A DNA stretch of 11,711 nt from Actinomycetota bacterium (GCA_016932375.1 JAFGDA010000078.1:1-11711), one strand, 5' to 3'. Positions 1 through 6,823 are shown, numbered from the stretch's first letter. A program made the numbers and translations. The notes: generated by a model from the letters alone, not told the origin.

Positions 1-326
1 ATATCCCCAATTACATCATTACAGAAGTTACTTACCCTGTCAGCGTTTTTTAAAAGCCTTATTGCCTCTGCTGCGCCCCTTATCTTTTTGGCGGCCATGC
101 TGTTCAGGGGAACCACTGTGCATGCAGTAACAGCAACCCCGATTATGTCAAATAAAACTCCTGTTGAGATAATTATTGCAAGAATTATTAATGTAATAAT
201 AATATTGGTTTTTATAATCAGTGTTTCAGATATGAAGCTTACTGTAATTGTAAGAAAAAAACTCCACAGGATAATAACTATGATCCAGTTTCTTATTCCT
301 GTAATGGATTTTTTTAACTTTACCAA
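1..326 (-). CDS. oapA: OapA-like (OLE-associated) DUF21/CNNM-type membrane protein, 3' partial
   Basis: The gene reads leftward and runs off the window edge; 108 codons are visible. The start is TTG at 326-324. An in-frame TAA lies at 341-339, and an AAGGAG ribosome binding site (338-333) sits 6 nt upstream. Visible: a short basic N-terminus (VKLKKS), a hydrophobic helix at about residues 14-33, a second at about 41-67, then the stretch FDIIGVAVTA (59-68), an SMAAKK segment (76-81), a GAAEAI segment (84-89) and NADRVSNFCNDVIGD (94-108). I recognise this pattern from short Firmicutes proteins annotated as CNNM/DUF21-domain or CorB-like. From the literature as I recall it, OapA is the transmembrane partner of OLE RNA and the complex is linked to magnesium homeostasis. 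Its position directly after the candidate OLE RNA supports the name. The C-terminal half cannot be seen. Inference: membrane anchor of an OLE ribonucleoprotein. Alternative: an unrelated CorB-like protein. Confidence 0.72.
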   Translation of the reverse strand, partial: MVKLKKSITGIRNWIIVIILWSFFLTITVSFISETLIIKTNIIITLIILAIIISTGVLFDIIGVAVTACTVVPLNSMAAKKIRGAAEAIRLLKNADRVSNFCNDVIGD

Positions 327-332
327 AAATGG

Positions 333-338
333 CTCCTT
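333..338 (-). promoter_or_regulatory. Ribosome binding site that decides the oapA start
   Basis: AAGGAG on the minus strand lies 6 nt before a TTG codon at 326. No ATG or GTG lies at a suitable distance in this frame, and the in-frame TAA at 341-339 excludes a longer protein. This places the 3' end of the upstream RNA domain at or just before about 345. Confidence 0.6.
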
Positions 339-344
339 TTAATT

Positions 345-968
345 TTACAATGAAAGAGATGGCAATGCGATAAGTAAACTTTGCAGCTTAAAGTCCAGTA
401 GGATTTCCCGGACAGTTACTGAGTGTTGCCACATCAGCGGTTTCCCATTAAACTGTCTCTATAGCGTCACCGCATATAGGACTGGATTGCCATAAAAACT
501 ACACTGTAATCCCTACCGCATCTCTCATAAAGAGAACAGCCTAGGGGCTTTCCCCGGCAGTCTTGCATTCACTAGCCTCTTTAGCAATAACAGGTTTCAA
601 ACCTCATATAATATAATGGTGCAATAACTGGCACCGGAATTATAATGGCTCTCCCCCTGTATCACGCAAGGCAGGCTACGCCGCAATGCCTGTTAAACAA
701 TTACGGGTTTCTTTCAAATGCAAAATTTAGTGCATTTGAAATCTCCACGGAAGATGGGTCAACGCCCATATGCCATTATGGATCGCCCATTTTCCTTAAC
801 CTCCACGACCAGCCCCCGACTGGGCGTCAGCAGCCAATCACAGAGACTTCATGTATACGCCCTTAACGGATTTTTAGCCCCGTCTTCATGAACACAGGTA
901 CTGACTAGGATACTGCGCTATCCCTTAAATTGTCAAAAATAAAATCAAAGTCATCAATTAAAGCGACT
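345..968 (-). ncRNA. ole: Candidate OLE RNA (ornate large extremophilic RNA)
   Basis: About 620 nt lie between a sigma-A-like promoter and the oapA-like start, with no credible reading frame on either strand. The transcript would read leftward. OLE RNAs are about 600 nt, highly structured, and lie directly upstream of oapA; size, strand and neighbour all fit. Perfect short stems are visible (plus coordinates): 908-912/919-923 with a 6-nt loop; 712-722/731-741 (11 bp, 8-nt loop); 672-676/688-692; 618-622/631-635; 544-547/552-555 with a 4-nt loop; 484-488/508-512. Base composition is more mixed here than in the flanking AT-rich spacers, as expected for selected RNA structure. The 5' end is inferred from the promoter and the 3' end from the oapA ribosome binding site; both are approximate. 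I identify it by architecture and context, not by alignment to the family model. No RNase P motif or tRNA-like ends were seen. Confidence 0.7.
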
Positions 969-971
969 TAC

Positions 972-1000
972 TATATTATATCATAATTTTTTTATGTCAA
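972..1000 (-). promoter_or_regulatory. Promoter of the candidate OLE RNA
   Basis: On the minus strand a perfect -35 TTGACA (1000-995) is followed by a perfect -10 TATAAT (980-975). The spacer is only 14 nt, but the -10 is preceded by TGA, giving an extended TGnTATAAT element that can compensate. A shifted -10 TAATAT (978-973) would give a 16-nt spacer. The start of transcription should fall near 966-969. It is the strongest promoter-like sequence in the window, consistent with an abundant RNA. Confidence 0.65.
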
Positions 1001-1009
1001 TGTCATACA

Positions 1010-1047
1010 GGGGTTCTTTGACTATTCCGGAATGCTGTCATAACCCC
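1010..1047. repeat. Inverted repeat upstream of the OLE promoter
   Basis: The outer arms GGGGTT (1010-1015) and AACCCC (1042-1047) are perfect. Inside them TGAC (1019-1022) pairs with GTCA (1037-1040), and the centre holds the perfect palindrome ATTCCGGAAT (1024-1033). On the minus strand the element ends about 10 nt upstream of the -35 of the candidate OLE promoter. It could be an operator or a remnant terminator. No gene ends nearby on the plus strand, which makes a terminator for the plus strand unlikely. Confidence 0.4.
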
Positions 1048-1228
1048 AATCCTGCAGTTTTATTGTTCACTGGATAATATATTGTTAATATTAGTGCTTA
1101 ACTTTATAGATTATGGGGTTAAAATATAAATATGGCAGGGTTATGCAAACAGGCACACATCCGGTTATTGCTCAGGTTGTGCTGGTATTTTTTAGGTTAA
1201 AGTATGAAAATTAAGGAACAGGATGGAG

Positions 1229-1257
1229 TTGCCAGGCAGTTGTTTTGACTTTAATAT
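1229..1257 (+). promoter_or_regulatory. Possible promoter of the signalling cluster
   Basis: TTGCCA (1229-1234) and TAATAT (1252-1257) are separated by 17 nt and lie about 48 nt before the ATG at 1305. The -10 matches the consensus only partly. The rest of 1048-1304 shows no other convincing signal and no gene. Confidence 0.3.
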
Positions 1258-1304
1258 ATAAACTGGAGCAAAGATGGAAGCGTCATTTTAAGGAAAAGAA
1301 AACA

Positions 1305-2846
1305 ATGAAGAAAAAAAATACCAGGATTTTAGTAGTTGATGATGATGAAGAAAATACCTACTTCCTTAAGACAATGTTTGATGGCAGGGGATATGAGACC
1401 GTTACGGTTAAAAACGGGGCAGAAGCCCTCAACAGATTGAAGGAGGTACATATCGATTTGGTTATTTCAGATATACTGATGCCCAGAATGGATGGATTCC
1501 AGTTATGCAAGGAATGTAAAAAAGACGATAAGTTTAAAGATATACCTTTTATAGTCTATACCGCAATTTACACGGAAAAAAAAGATATAGATTTTGCCCT
1601 TGGTCTTGGAGTGGACAGGGTTCTGACAAAACCTATCGAACCTGAAATCATTCTAAAAACCATCAGTGATGTAATTAAGGAAAAAAATAAAAAGAAAAAT
1701 TTTACCCCGGAGCCTGTAGTTATAGATGAAGCCATCTTTCTATCAGAATACAGTAAGAGAATTGTAAAAAAACTTGAAAAAAAAGTTGCAGATTTAAACA
1801 GGGAAATTTCCATCCGAAGACAAACCGAAATTAGCCTGCAGCACAGGTTAAAAGAGCTGGATTGTCTTTTTCGTATATCAAGGTTAATAAACAATCCTGT
1901 TTTGTCACCTGAGAAGCTGTTTAAAGAAACATTAAATATCCTTCATTACTCATGGAAATATTCCGGTTCGATCTGCAGCAGGATAATTTTTAATGATGAA
2001 GAGTATAAAACCGACAATTTTAAGAAATCCGGACTTATGCAGTCGGCGCTTATCAAGGTAAATGGAATAGATTCAGGAAAAATAGAAGTATATTACAGGG
2101 AAGTGGAAATAAAGAATTTCGAGGTGTCCTTCCTTGAGAAAGAGCAAAATTTAATAAACAGCGTTTCAGGATTGATCGGGTTATTTGTTGAGAGGAAGAT
2201 GGCAGAGAAAGAACAAAAAGAAAGTTATAAAAATCTCAAAAAAGCCATAGTCATAGAGAGAAACAGGATAGCCGGTGAATTTCATGATACTGTATCACAG
2301 ACACTTTTTTCGTCCAATCTTATGCTTGAGAGTATAAAAAAAACAGCAGTTGATAACCCCATGAAAATATTCCCGGTTATTGAAAGGGTGTTAAAATTAA
2401 ATAACGCTGCTTTCCTCGAAATGAGGTCCTTATTATATGAACTCAAACCATTAAAGTTTGCCCGGGAAAGCATATCTGACCTGATAAAAAGATTGGCTGA
2501 CATCATTTTCCTAAAAAATGGCATATCCGTCGATTTCAGGTCAACAGGAAAACATGAATATCAATATAAGGTGAAGCATGAATTTTACCGTATTGCCCAG
2601 GAAGCCGTAAATAATATAACCAAACACTCGCAGGCATCCAGTGTAAAAATAGACATCAGGTCTTTTAAAAATAATTTAAGTCTTGAAATAGTTGATAACG
2701 GCAGGGGTTTTTATTTGCAAAAGGAATATCCCGAAAATTTTGGAATAAATATAATGGAAGAGAGGGCAAAAAGCATAGGCGCTGCAATAGATATAGAAAG
2801 CTGGCCCGGGAAGGGGACCAGGGTGCAGGTTGTCTATAAAGCATAG
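1305..2846 (+). CDS. Cytoplasmic histidine kinase with N-terminal receiver domain (REC-GAF-like-HisKA_3-HATPase)
   Basis: A 513-residue soluble kinase with no membrane segment. Residues 7-125 form a receiver domain with the acidic pair D12/D13, phosphoacceptor D56, T86 and K109, so it should be phosphorylated. A basic linker and coiled coil (about 126-185) lead to a GAF-like sensory segment (about 186-300). The HisKA_3 dimerisation domain carries phosphorylatable H327 in GEFHDTVSQTL, and the HATPase_c end has the N box QEAVNNITKHS, the G1 box DNGRGF and a late GKGT. This is the NarX/DesK/LiaS kinase class, which normally phosphorylates NarL-type regulators; one is encoded at 5416-6036. I chose ATG 1305 because AAGGAA (1290-1295) precedes it at a good distance and the receiver begins at once. 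An in-frame TTG at 1245 would add 20 residues but has no ribosome binding site. Inference: the receiver lets another kinase gate this one. The signal sensed is unknown. Confidence 0.9.
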   Translation: MKKKNTRILVVDDDEENTYFLKTMFDGRGYETVTVKNGAEALNRLKEVHIDLVISDILMPRMDGFQLCKECKKDDKFKDIPFIVYTAIYTEKKDIDFALGLGVDRVLTKPIEPEIILKTISDVIKEKNKKKNFTPEPVVIDEAIFLSEYSKRIVKKLEKKVADLNREISIRRQTEISLQHRLKELDCLFRISRLINNPVLSPEKLFKETLNILHYSWKYSGSICSRIIFNDEEYKTDNFKKSGLMQSALIKVNGIDSGKIEVYYREVEIKNFEVSFLEKEQNLINSVSGLIGLFVERKMAEKEQKESYKNLKKAIVIERNRIAGEFHDTVSQTLFSSNLMLESIKKTAVDNPMKIFPVIERVLKLNNAAFLEMRSLLYELKPLKFARESISDLIKRLADIIFLKNGISVDFRSTGKHEYQYKVKHEFYRIAQEAVNNITKHSQASSVKIDIRSFKNNLSLEIVDNGRGFYLQKEYPENFGINIMEERAKSIGAAIDIESWPGKGTRVQVVYKA

Positions 2847-2968
2847 CCCTCATAAATGAAAAATTTAACTTTATAAATATGGAATTGCTTTTTCCTGGGT
2901 TATCCTCGATAGACAAATTAGGACAGGGTTTTATGGTTTTTTATTTATACAAATTATAATATTTAATA

Positions 2969-4897
2969 ATGCCCCGGATGAAATTAAAATTAAAAGGTAA
3001 AATCTTGGTTATCCTTGCGGCAGCAAGCATGGCAATAATAATCTTTTCGGTAGCTATTTTTATATTTAACCTTAGGAACAATATATTTGAATTAATCCGG
3101 GATGATTATGAAAACCAGATAGAACACCTGGATTTCGCATTGTGCAATTTTCTCGAAGAAGCCTACAGTAATGTGGAGACAATTGCATCAATAGATATAG
3201 TAAGGACAGGAGATGACAGCGAGTTTACAAATTTCCTGTATGCCGATGAAAAAACTTTCCAGTACGACATCGGGGAAACAGAGCAGGAAATAATAGAAAT
3301 ATTCAGCAGCTTCAAGAAAAATCACACTTACATCAGCTCAGTTTATATGGGAAGGGAAAATGGCAGCTTTGTGAGGTCACATAAAAGAGCAAGGCCGACT
3401 AAATATGACCCGAGAGAAAGACCGTGGTATATTCTTGCAAAAGAGAATCCGGAAGAGGTCATCAGGACAGAACCATATGAATCACTGACCACGCCGGATA
3501 TCAATATAGGAGTGGAAAAAGCCCTTATAGATGATAAAGGAGAATTTTTTGGTGTGGTAGGGATGGATATTACACTGGATAACCTGACTGATTATATCTA
3601 TGGAATAAAGGTGGGGGAAAAAGGCTGGGCTGTCTTAATTGACGAGAACGGCACCATACTTGTAAGTAAATACAGGGAAGACAGGTTAAAAAACATATCG
3701 GAACTGGGGCTGGAGAATCCAGGTGAAATAATGAACCAGCCAGGCGGATATACAATTTTAAATGTTAATTCGGGAAAAAACTGGTTATTTTATGATACCT
3801 CGGAAAAATTGGGCTGGAAAATAGGGCTGGTTATTCCGGATAAAGAAATCAACAGTGAGGTATGGAACAATATTTATACCAATATTATAGTGCTTGTCCT
3901 TTCTCTTGCAGCACTTGGTTTACTAATACTTTTGGTCCTTCAAAAATTTATTTTAAACCCTATAAAAAAACTTAGTGACAGCACGGCCTTAATTTCTAGG
4001 ACGGGTAACCTGGAGCATTCAATTAATGTAGGGTCCCGGGATGAGATCGGTGACATGACAAAGTCTTTCAATAAAATGATGGAGAGCATAAATAAATCAA
4101 ATAAAGCTCTCAAGGATTCGAAGAGGGCACTCCTGAGGCTCAATAACGAATTGGAAGAGAAGGTTAAGGAAAGAACAGAAGATCTCGTGCATGCAAACGA
4201 AAGGCTAAAGGAGCTGGACCGGCTAAAAAGCATGTTTATAGCCAGCATGAGTCATGAATTGAGGACACCTTTAAACTCAATAATTGGTTTTACCAGCCTG
4301 ATTTTAATGGGTATGGCAGGAAAAATTAACAATGAGCAGAAAAAACAGCTCACGATGGTTAAAAGCAGTGCAAACCACCTGCTGGAGCTTGTAACTGACG
4401 TGATAGATGTCAGCAAAATTGAGGCTGGAAAAGTGTCTCTTTCAATAGGGGATTTTGACCTGATTGAGGTGTTGAAGGAAGTAAGGGATTCATTTGAAGT
4501 AACTGCAGGGGAAAAGGGGATCAGCCTTGCCTTAAAAGTTCCTGGTAAACTCATGATGCGGAGTGACAGGCTCAGGGTAAAGCAGGTAATAATGAATTTT
4601 GTAAACAATGCCTTTAAGTTTACCATGCAGGGCAAGGTGGAGATAAAAGCAGGGAGAAAGGATGGTAAAATATTTGTAGATGTCTCTGATACAGGTATGG
4701 GTATCAAAGAAGAGGATATGGGAAAGTTATTCAAGCAGTTCAGCAGGATACAGGTGGAGAATTTTCCAAAAGTGGAAGGGACAGGCCTCGGGCTTTATCT
4801 ATCCAAAAAAATAGCGGGTCTCCTGAAGGGCGAGGTAAAAGTAAAGAGTGTTTTTGGCAGGGGAAGTATATTTACCGTCGAATTGCCATTGCAATAA
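2969..4897 (+). CDS. Membrane sensor histidine kinase (dCache-HAMP-HisKA-HATPase_c)
   Basis: A 642-residue transmembrane kinase. Helix 1 spans about residues 12-33 and helix 2 about 306-324, enclosing an extracytoplasmic region of about 270 residues. That region has the dCache_1 hallmark DPRERPWY (147-154), followed by a GVEKALIDDKGEFFGVVGMD stretch, so it probably binds a small ligand. A HAMP linker follows (P331, then the SRDEIGDM segment), then a coiled coil up to about 425. The HisKA domain holds H429 in SMSHELRTPLNSIIGF. The ATPase domain has N546/N547 in the N box, DTGMG at 574-578 and GTGLGL at 604-609. All catalytic boxes are intact. No clear ribosome binding site precedes ATG 2969; ATG 2978 (residue 4) is an equal alternative. 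It lies 122 bp after the receiver-kinase gene and 26 bp before the single receiver, so it probably feeds that receiver, the REC of the upstream kinase, or both. Ligand unknown. Confidence 0.92.
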   Translation: MPRMKLKLKGKILVILAAASMAIIIFSVAIFIFNLRNNIFELIRDDYENQIEHLDFALCNFLEEAYSNVETIASIDIVRTGDDSEFTNFLYADEKTFQYDIGETEQEIIEIFSSFKKNHTYISSVYMGRENGSFVRSHKRARPTKYDPRERPWYILAKENPEEVIRTEPYESLTTPDINIGVEKALIDDKGEFFGVVGMDITLDNLTDYIYGIKVGEKGWAVLIDENGTILVSKYREDRLKNISELGLENPGEIMNQPGGYTILNVNSGKNWLFYDTSEKLGWKIGLVIPDKEINSEVWNNIYTNIIVLVLSLAALGLLILLVLQKFILNPIKKLSDSTALISRTGNLEHSINVGSRDEIGDMTKSFNKMMESINKSNKALKDSKRALLRLNNELEEKVKERTEDLVHANERLKELDRLKSMFIASMSHELRTPLNSIIGFTSLILMGMAGKINNEQKKQLTMVKSSANHLLELVTDVIDVSKIEAGKVSLSIGDFDLIEVLKEVRDSFEVTAGEKGISLALKVPGKLMMRSDRLRVKQVIMNFVNNAFKFTMQGKVEIKAGRKDGKIFVDVSDTGMGIKEEDMGKLFKQFSRIQVENFPKVEGTGLGLYLSKKIAGLLKGEVKVKSVFGRGSIFTVELPLQ

Positions 4898-4908
4898 ATT
4901 GCCATTGC
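4881..4908 (+). repeat. 12-nt direct repeat across the kinase stop codon
   Basis: AATTGCCATTGC occurs at 4881-4892 and again at 4897-4908, a period of 16 nt. The first copy encodes the last residues of the kinase and the TAA stop (4895-4897) lies between the copies. It looks like a small tandem duplication; no function is evident. Confidence 0.6.
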
Positions 4909-4923
4909 GGTATAAAGGAAAAT

Positions 4924-5295
4924 ATGATGAATAAGATACTAATAGTTGAAGATAACGATAAAAATATGTATCTGATGAGCTTCCTCCTAAAAAAGAATAA
5001 TTACTCAGTGATAAAAGCCGGAAGCGGAGAGGAAGGAATGGAAATAGCATCAAGGGAAAAACCCGACCTGATTTTAATGGATATCCAGCTTCCCGGTATC
5101 GATGGTCTTGAAACTACGAGAAGAATCAGGGAAATTGAGTCCTGCCGTGATATTCCAATAATTGCAGTCACTTCATTTGCAATGAGCGGGGACAGGGAGA
5201 GGCTTATAAATGGCGGCTGCACAGGATATATTGAAAAGCCAATTAATGTTAATAATTTTTTATCAGAAGTAAGGCATTATTTAAAACCGGTTTGA
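4924..5295 (+). CDS. Stand-alone CheY/DivK-like receiver domain protein
   Basis: A 123-residue receiver domain with no output domain. The acidic pocket E9/D10, phosphoacceptor D53 in LILMDIQLPG, T83 and K105 (EKP) are all present, so it should accept phosphate. The ribosome binding site AAAGGAA (4914-4920) lies 3 nt before ATG 4924 and 6 nt before a second ATG at 4927; the second may be the true start, removing one residue. It begins 26 bp after the dCache kinase gene, which suggests co-transcription and a kinase-receiver pair. Without an effector it must act by protein contact or as a shuttle or sink in a phosphorelay, as single-receiver proteins do. The nearby REC-bearing kinase and the NarL regulator are possible partners; this is inference. 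Confidence 0.9.
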   Translation: MMNKILIVEDNDKNMYLMSFLLKKNNYSVIKAGSGEEGMEIASREKPDLILMDIQLPGIDGLETTRRIREIESCRDIPIIAVTSFAMSGDRERLINGGCTGYIEKPINVNNFLSEVRHYLKPV

Positions 5296-5330
5296 TTTTT
5301 GTAACCATGTGTTAAAAAGTAAACCTGAGG

Positions 5331-5360
5331 TTGATATCATATTGTTTTTATATGTATAAT
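5331..5360 (+). promoter_or_regulatory. Candidate promoter for the NarL-type regulator
   Basis: TTGATA (5331-5336) and a perfect TATAAT (5355-5360) are separated by 18 nt in the 120-bp gap before the regulator gene. The predicted transcript starts near 5367, giving a leader of about 50 nt. This suggests the regulator can be made separately from the kinase genes. No terminator is evident after the receiver gene, so read-through is also possible. Confidence 0.45.
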
Positions 5361-5415
5361 ATTAGACAATATTTTTTATAAAAATTAATAATTCATATAT
5401 TAAATAGCAACCATC

Positions 5416-6036
5416 ATGATTAGAGTAATGATAGTAGATGACCACCCGGTAGTTCGTGAAGGAATCAAAACATACCTTAGCAATCATGACAGTATCGAAG
5501 TTGTTGCGGAAGCACAGGATGGAGACACGGCAATAGAAATATTCCCTGGATTTATGCCAGATGTGGTTTTGATGGACCTGATGATGCCGGGGACAAGTGG
5601 AATATATACTACAGAAATTATCATGAATAGATGGCCCCGGACAAAAATCATTGCACTCACAAGTTTTGTGGACAGGCAACTTATTGAAAAAACGATTAAG
5701 GCCGGGGCAATAGGCTACCTCCTTAAAAATATCAGTGGTGAAAAACTTGCATCAGCAATAGTAGAGGCCATGAAGGGGAAGGCAACTCTTTCTTCGGAAA
5801 CCAGCGGGTATATATTGACTTTTTTAAAAGAAAATAATCCATACGGAAAGCTTACAAAAAGAGAAAAAGAGGTGCTTTCTTTTATTGCAACAGGCTTAAG
5901 TAATGATGAAATTGCTGGGAAGCTGGTAGTCAGTCCAAATACTGTTAAATTCCATGTCGGGAATATATTAAACAAGTTAAATGTTAGAAACAGGACAGAG
6001 GCAATTGCAGTAGCCCAAAAGGAAAACCTATTATAG
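5416..6036 (+). CDS. NarL/FixJ-family response regulator (REC + LuxR-type HTH)
   Basis: A 206-residue DNA-binding response regulator. The receiver (about 1-120) has D8/D9, phosphoacceptor D54 in VVLMDLMMPG, T82 and K104. A short linker leads to a LuxR-type helix-turn-helix (about 146-200) with LTKREKEVLSFIATGLSNDE and the recognition helix in SPNTVKFHVGNILNKL. Length and layout are those of NarL, DegU and LiaR. These regulators usually pair with HisKA_3 kinases, and the kinase at 1305-2846 is of that class. No clear ribosome binding site precedes ATG 5416, although the receiver starts within two residues of it, so the start is sound. Target genes cannot be read from the sequence. The ABC exporter further downstream is a possible target, as LiaR- and DesR-like systems often control exporters, but a minus-strand gene and terminator-like hairpins separate them. 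Confidence 0.93.
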   Translation: MIRVMIVDDHPVVREGIKTYLSNHDSIEVVAEAQDGDTAIEIFPGFMPDVVLMDLMMPGTSGIYTTEIIMNRWPRTKIIALTSFVDRQLIEKTIKAGAIGYLLKNISGEKLASAIVEAMKGKATLSSETSGYILTFLKENNPYGKLTKREKEVLSFIATGLSNDEIAGKLVVSPNTVKFHVGNILNKLNVRNRTEAIAVAQKENLL

Positions 6037-6053
6037 ATCCTATTATATATGAT

Positions 6054-6092
6054 AGTATGGAAACCATTCTTTTTTTAATAAAAATCCATACT
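6054..6092 (+). terminator. Weak hairpin after the response regulator
   Basis: AGTATGGA (6054-6061) and TCCATACT (6085-6092) form a perfect 8-bp stem with a 23-nt loop, 17 nt after the stop codon. The T run is in the loop rather than after the stem, so this is a poor intrinsic terminator. Further on, TAATAAAA (6126-6133) and TTTTATTA (6143-6150) make another AT-only stem. The spacer 6037-6331 holds no credible gene. Confidence 0.3.
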
Positions 6093-6262
6093 TATTAATA
6101 TTATTTTAGAAACCCCCCTGCGCTATAATAAAATTGTCATGGTTTTATTACGAATCATTTCTTTTTAAAGATATGTCAATGGAGGGGGATAGATAAAAGG
6201 AAGCTGGTTAAGAGGAGCCAGTCAAAAGGAGGCTAACAATAATAATACCAGTAAGTAACCAT

Positions 6263-6314
6263 ACCGGGTTTCAGGGGTTGTTAATTTGATTATTAAAAAC
6301 TCCGGAAACCCGGT
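6263..6314. terminator. Long hairpin between convergent genes, probable bidirectional terminator
   Basis: ACCGGGTTTC (6263-6272) pairs perfectly with GAAACCCGGT (6305-6314). Inside, GGGGTT (6274-6279) pairs with AACTCC (6298-6303) with one G-U pair, and the AT-rich centre can close further. The total is about 16 paired positions. It lies between the plus-strand regulator gene (stop 6036) and the minus-strand gene ending at 6332, where a shared terminator is expected. The T-rich tail on the plus side (TTATTTATAATT) is broken, so efficiency is uncertain. Confidence 0.5.
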
Positions 6315-6331
6315 TATTTATAATTCCGGAC

Positions 6332-6679
6332 CTATTTATAAAGTTCCATACCTTCTTTTAGAAGCTTTTGGTCCCAGATCATTTTTAAAATTTCAAGATC
6401 TTCAGAGTAGTCGGTTCTGGACTCATCTTTATCATACTCAAGTTTTTCTAAGATTTTCAAGTTAAAATTTTCCCCACCCTGCTCTTTCCAGTCTTTCTGG
6501 AGTTCCTTATTGGGGAAACTACCAAAATCAAGCTGGAACCTTGCCCTGTTCATCTTACTTTTAAGGTCTTTGGCGGCTTCAATATAACACCTGTTCCCGG
6601 AGCCCAGGCAAATCATGAATACTCCCATATCGGGTTTCATCAACCTGTATTTTTCCTTAAGCTCTTTTTTCCTGTCCAT
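6332..6679 (-). CDS. Small GIY-YIG-like nuclease-family protein
   Basis: A 115-residue protein reading leftward. An AAAAGGA-type ribosome binding site lies 8 nt before ATG 6679; a longer frame opening at 6745 has no such site and adds a non-conserved hydrophobic leader, so I reject it. The N-terminal part shows a degenerate GIY-YIG core: MGVFMICLGSGNRCYIEAAK, with GVF in place of GIY and YIE in place of YIG. A conserved-looking NKELQKDWKEQGGENFNLKI segment follows (about residues 59-78). I recognise this from short Firmicutes GIY-YIG proteins resembling the domain attached to some LuxR-type regulators. Canonical GIY-YIG enzymes cut DNA using a Tyr, Arg and Glu; the altered motifs may mean reduced activity or a binding role. 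Function unknown. It is convergent with the response regulator and divergent from the ABC exporter. Confidence 0.7.
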   Translation of the reverse strand: MDRKKELKEKYRLMKPDMGVFMICLGSGNRCYIEAAKDLKSKMNRARFQLDFGSFPNKELQKDWKEQGGENFNLKILEKLEYDKDESRTDYSEDLEILKMIWDQKLLKEGMELYK

Positions 6680-6794
6680 TTGTTTATATCCTTTTTTATG
6701 AAGTATTTTATCAAATATCAAAGAACAATATAATAAGGGAAGCACAGATAAGAAATTATGCGAATAATTTTTACGGGGTGTAATCCAGTAATTG

Positions 6795-6823
6795 TTGTAA
6801 TAATTATAAATCTGAAATAAAAT
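6795..6823 (+). promoter_or_regulatory. Candidate promoter of the ABC exporter operon
   Basis: TTGTAA (6795-6800) and TAAAAT (6818-6823) are separated by 17 nt, about 85 nt before the ATPase start. A short inverted repeat CCATA/TATGG lies in the leader near 6858-6872. The match to consensus is moderate. Confidence 0.4.

Noticed and set aside
88..342. Plus-strand frame of 84 residues, hydrophobic
   Set aside because: It is the shadow of the minus-strand OapA-like gene, which has the ribosome binding site and the recognisable motifs; the plus frame has no ribosome binding site and no recognisable family.
645..866. Plus-strand frame of 73 residues
   Set aside because: It lies inside the hairpin-rich candidate OLE RNA, on the opposite strand. 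It has no ribosome binding site and its composition is unlike the other proteins.
361..960. RNase P RNA, tmRNA or group II intron as the identity of the structured RNA
   Set aside because: The conserved RNase P core motif and tRNA-like ends were not found, and there is no maturase gene. The neighbour gene and size fit OLE better.
1245..1304. Upstream TTG start for the receiver-kinase gene
   Set aside because: No ribosome binding site precedes it, and the extra 20 residues lie before the receiver domain, whereas ATG 1305 has AAGGAA at the right distance.
6680..6745. Longer N-terminus for the GIY-YIG-like protein
   Set aside because: The extra 22 residues are hydrophobic and unlike the family, and the ribosome binding site lies just before ATG 6679.
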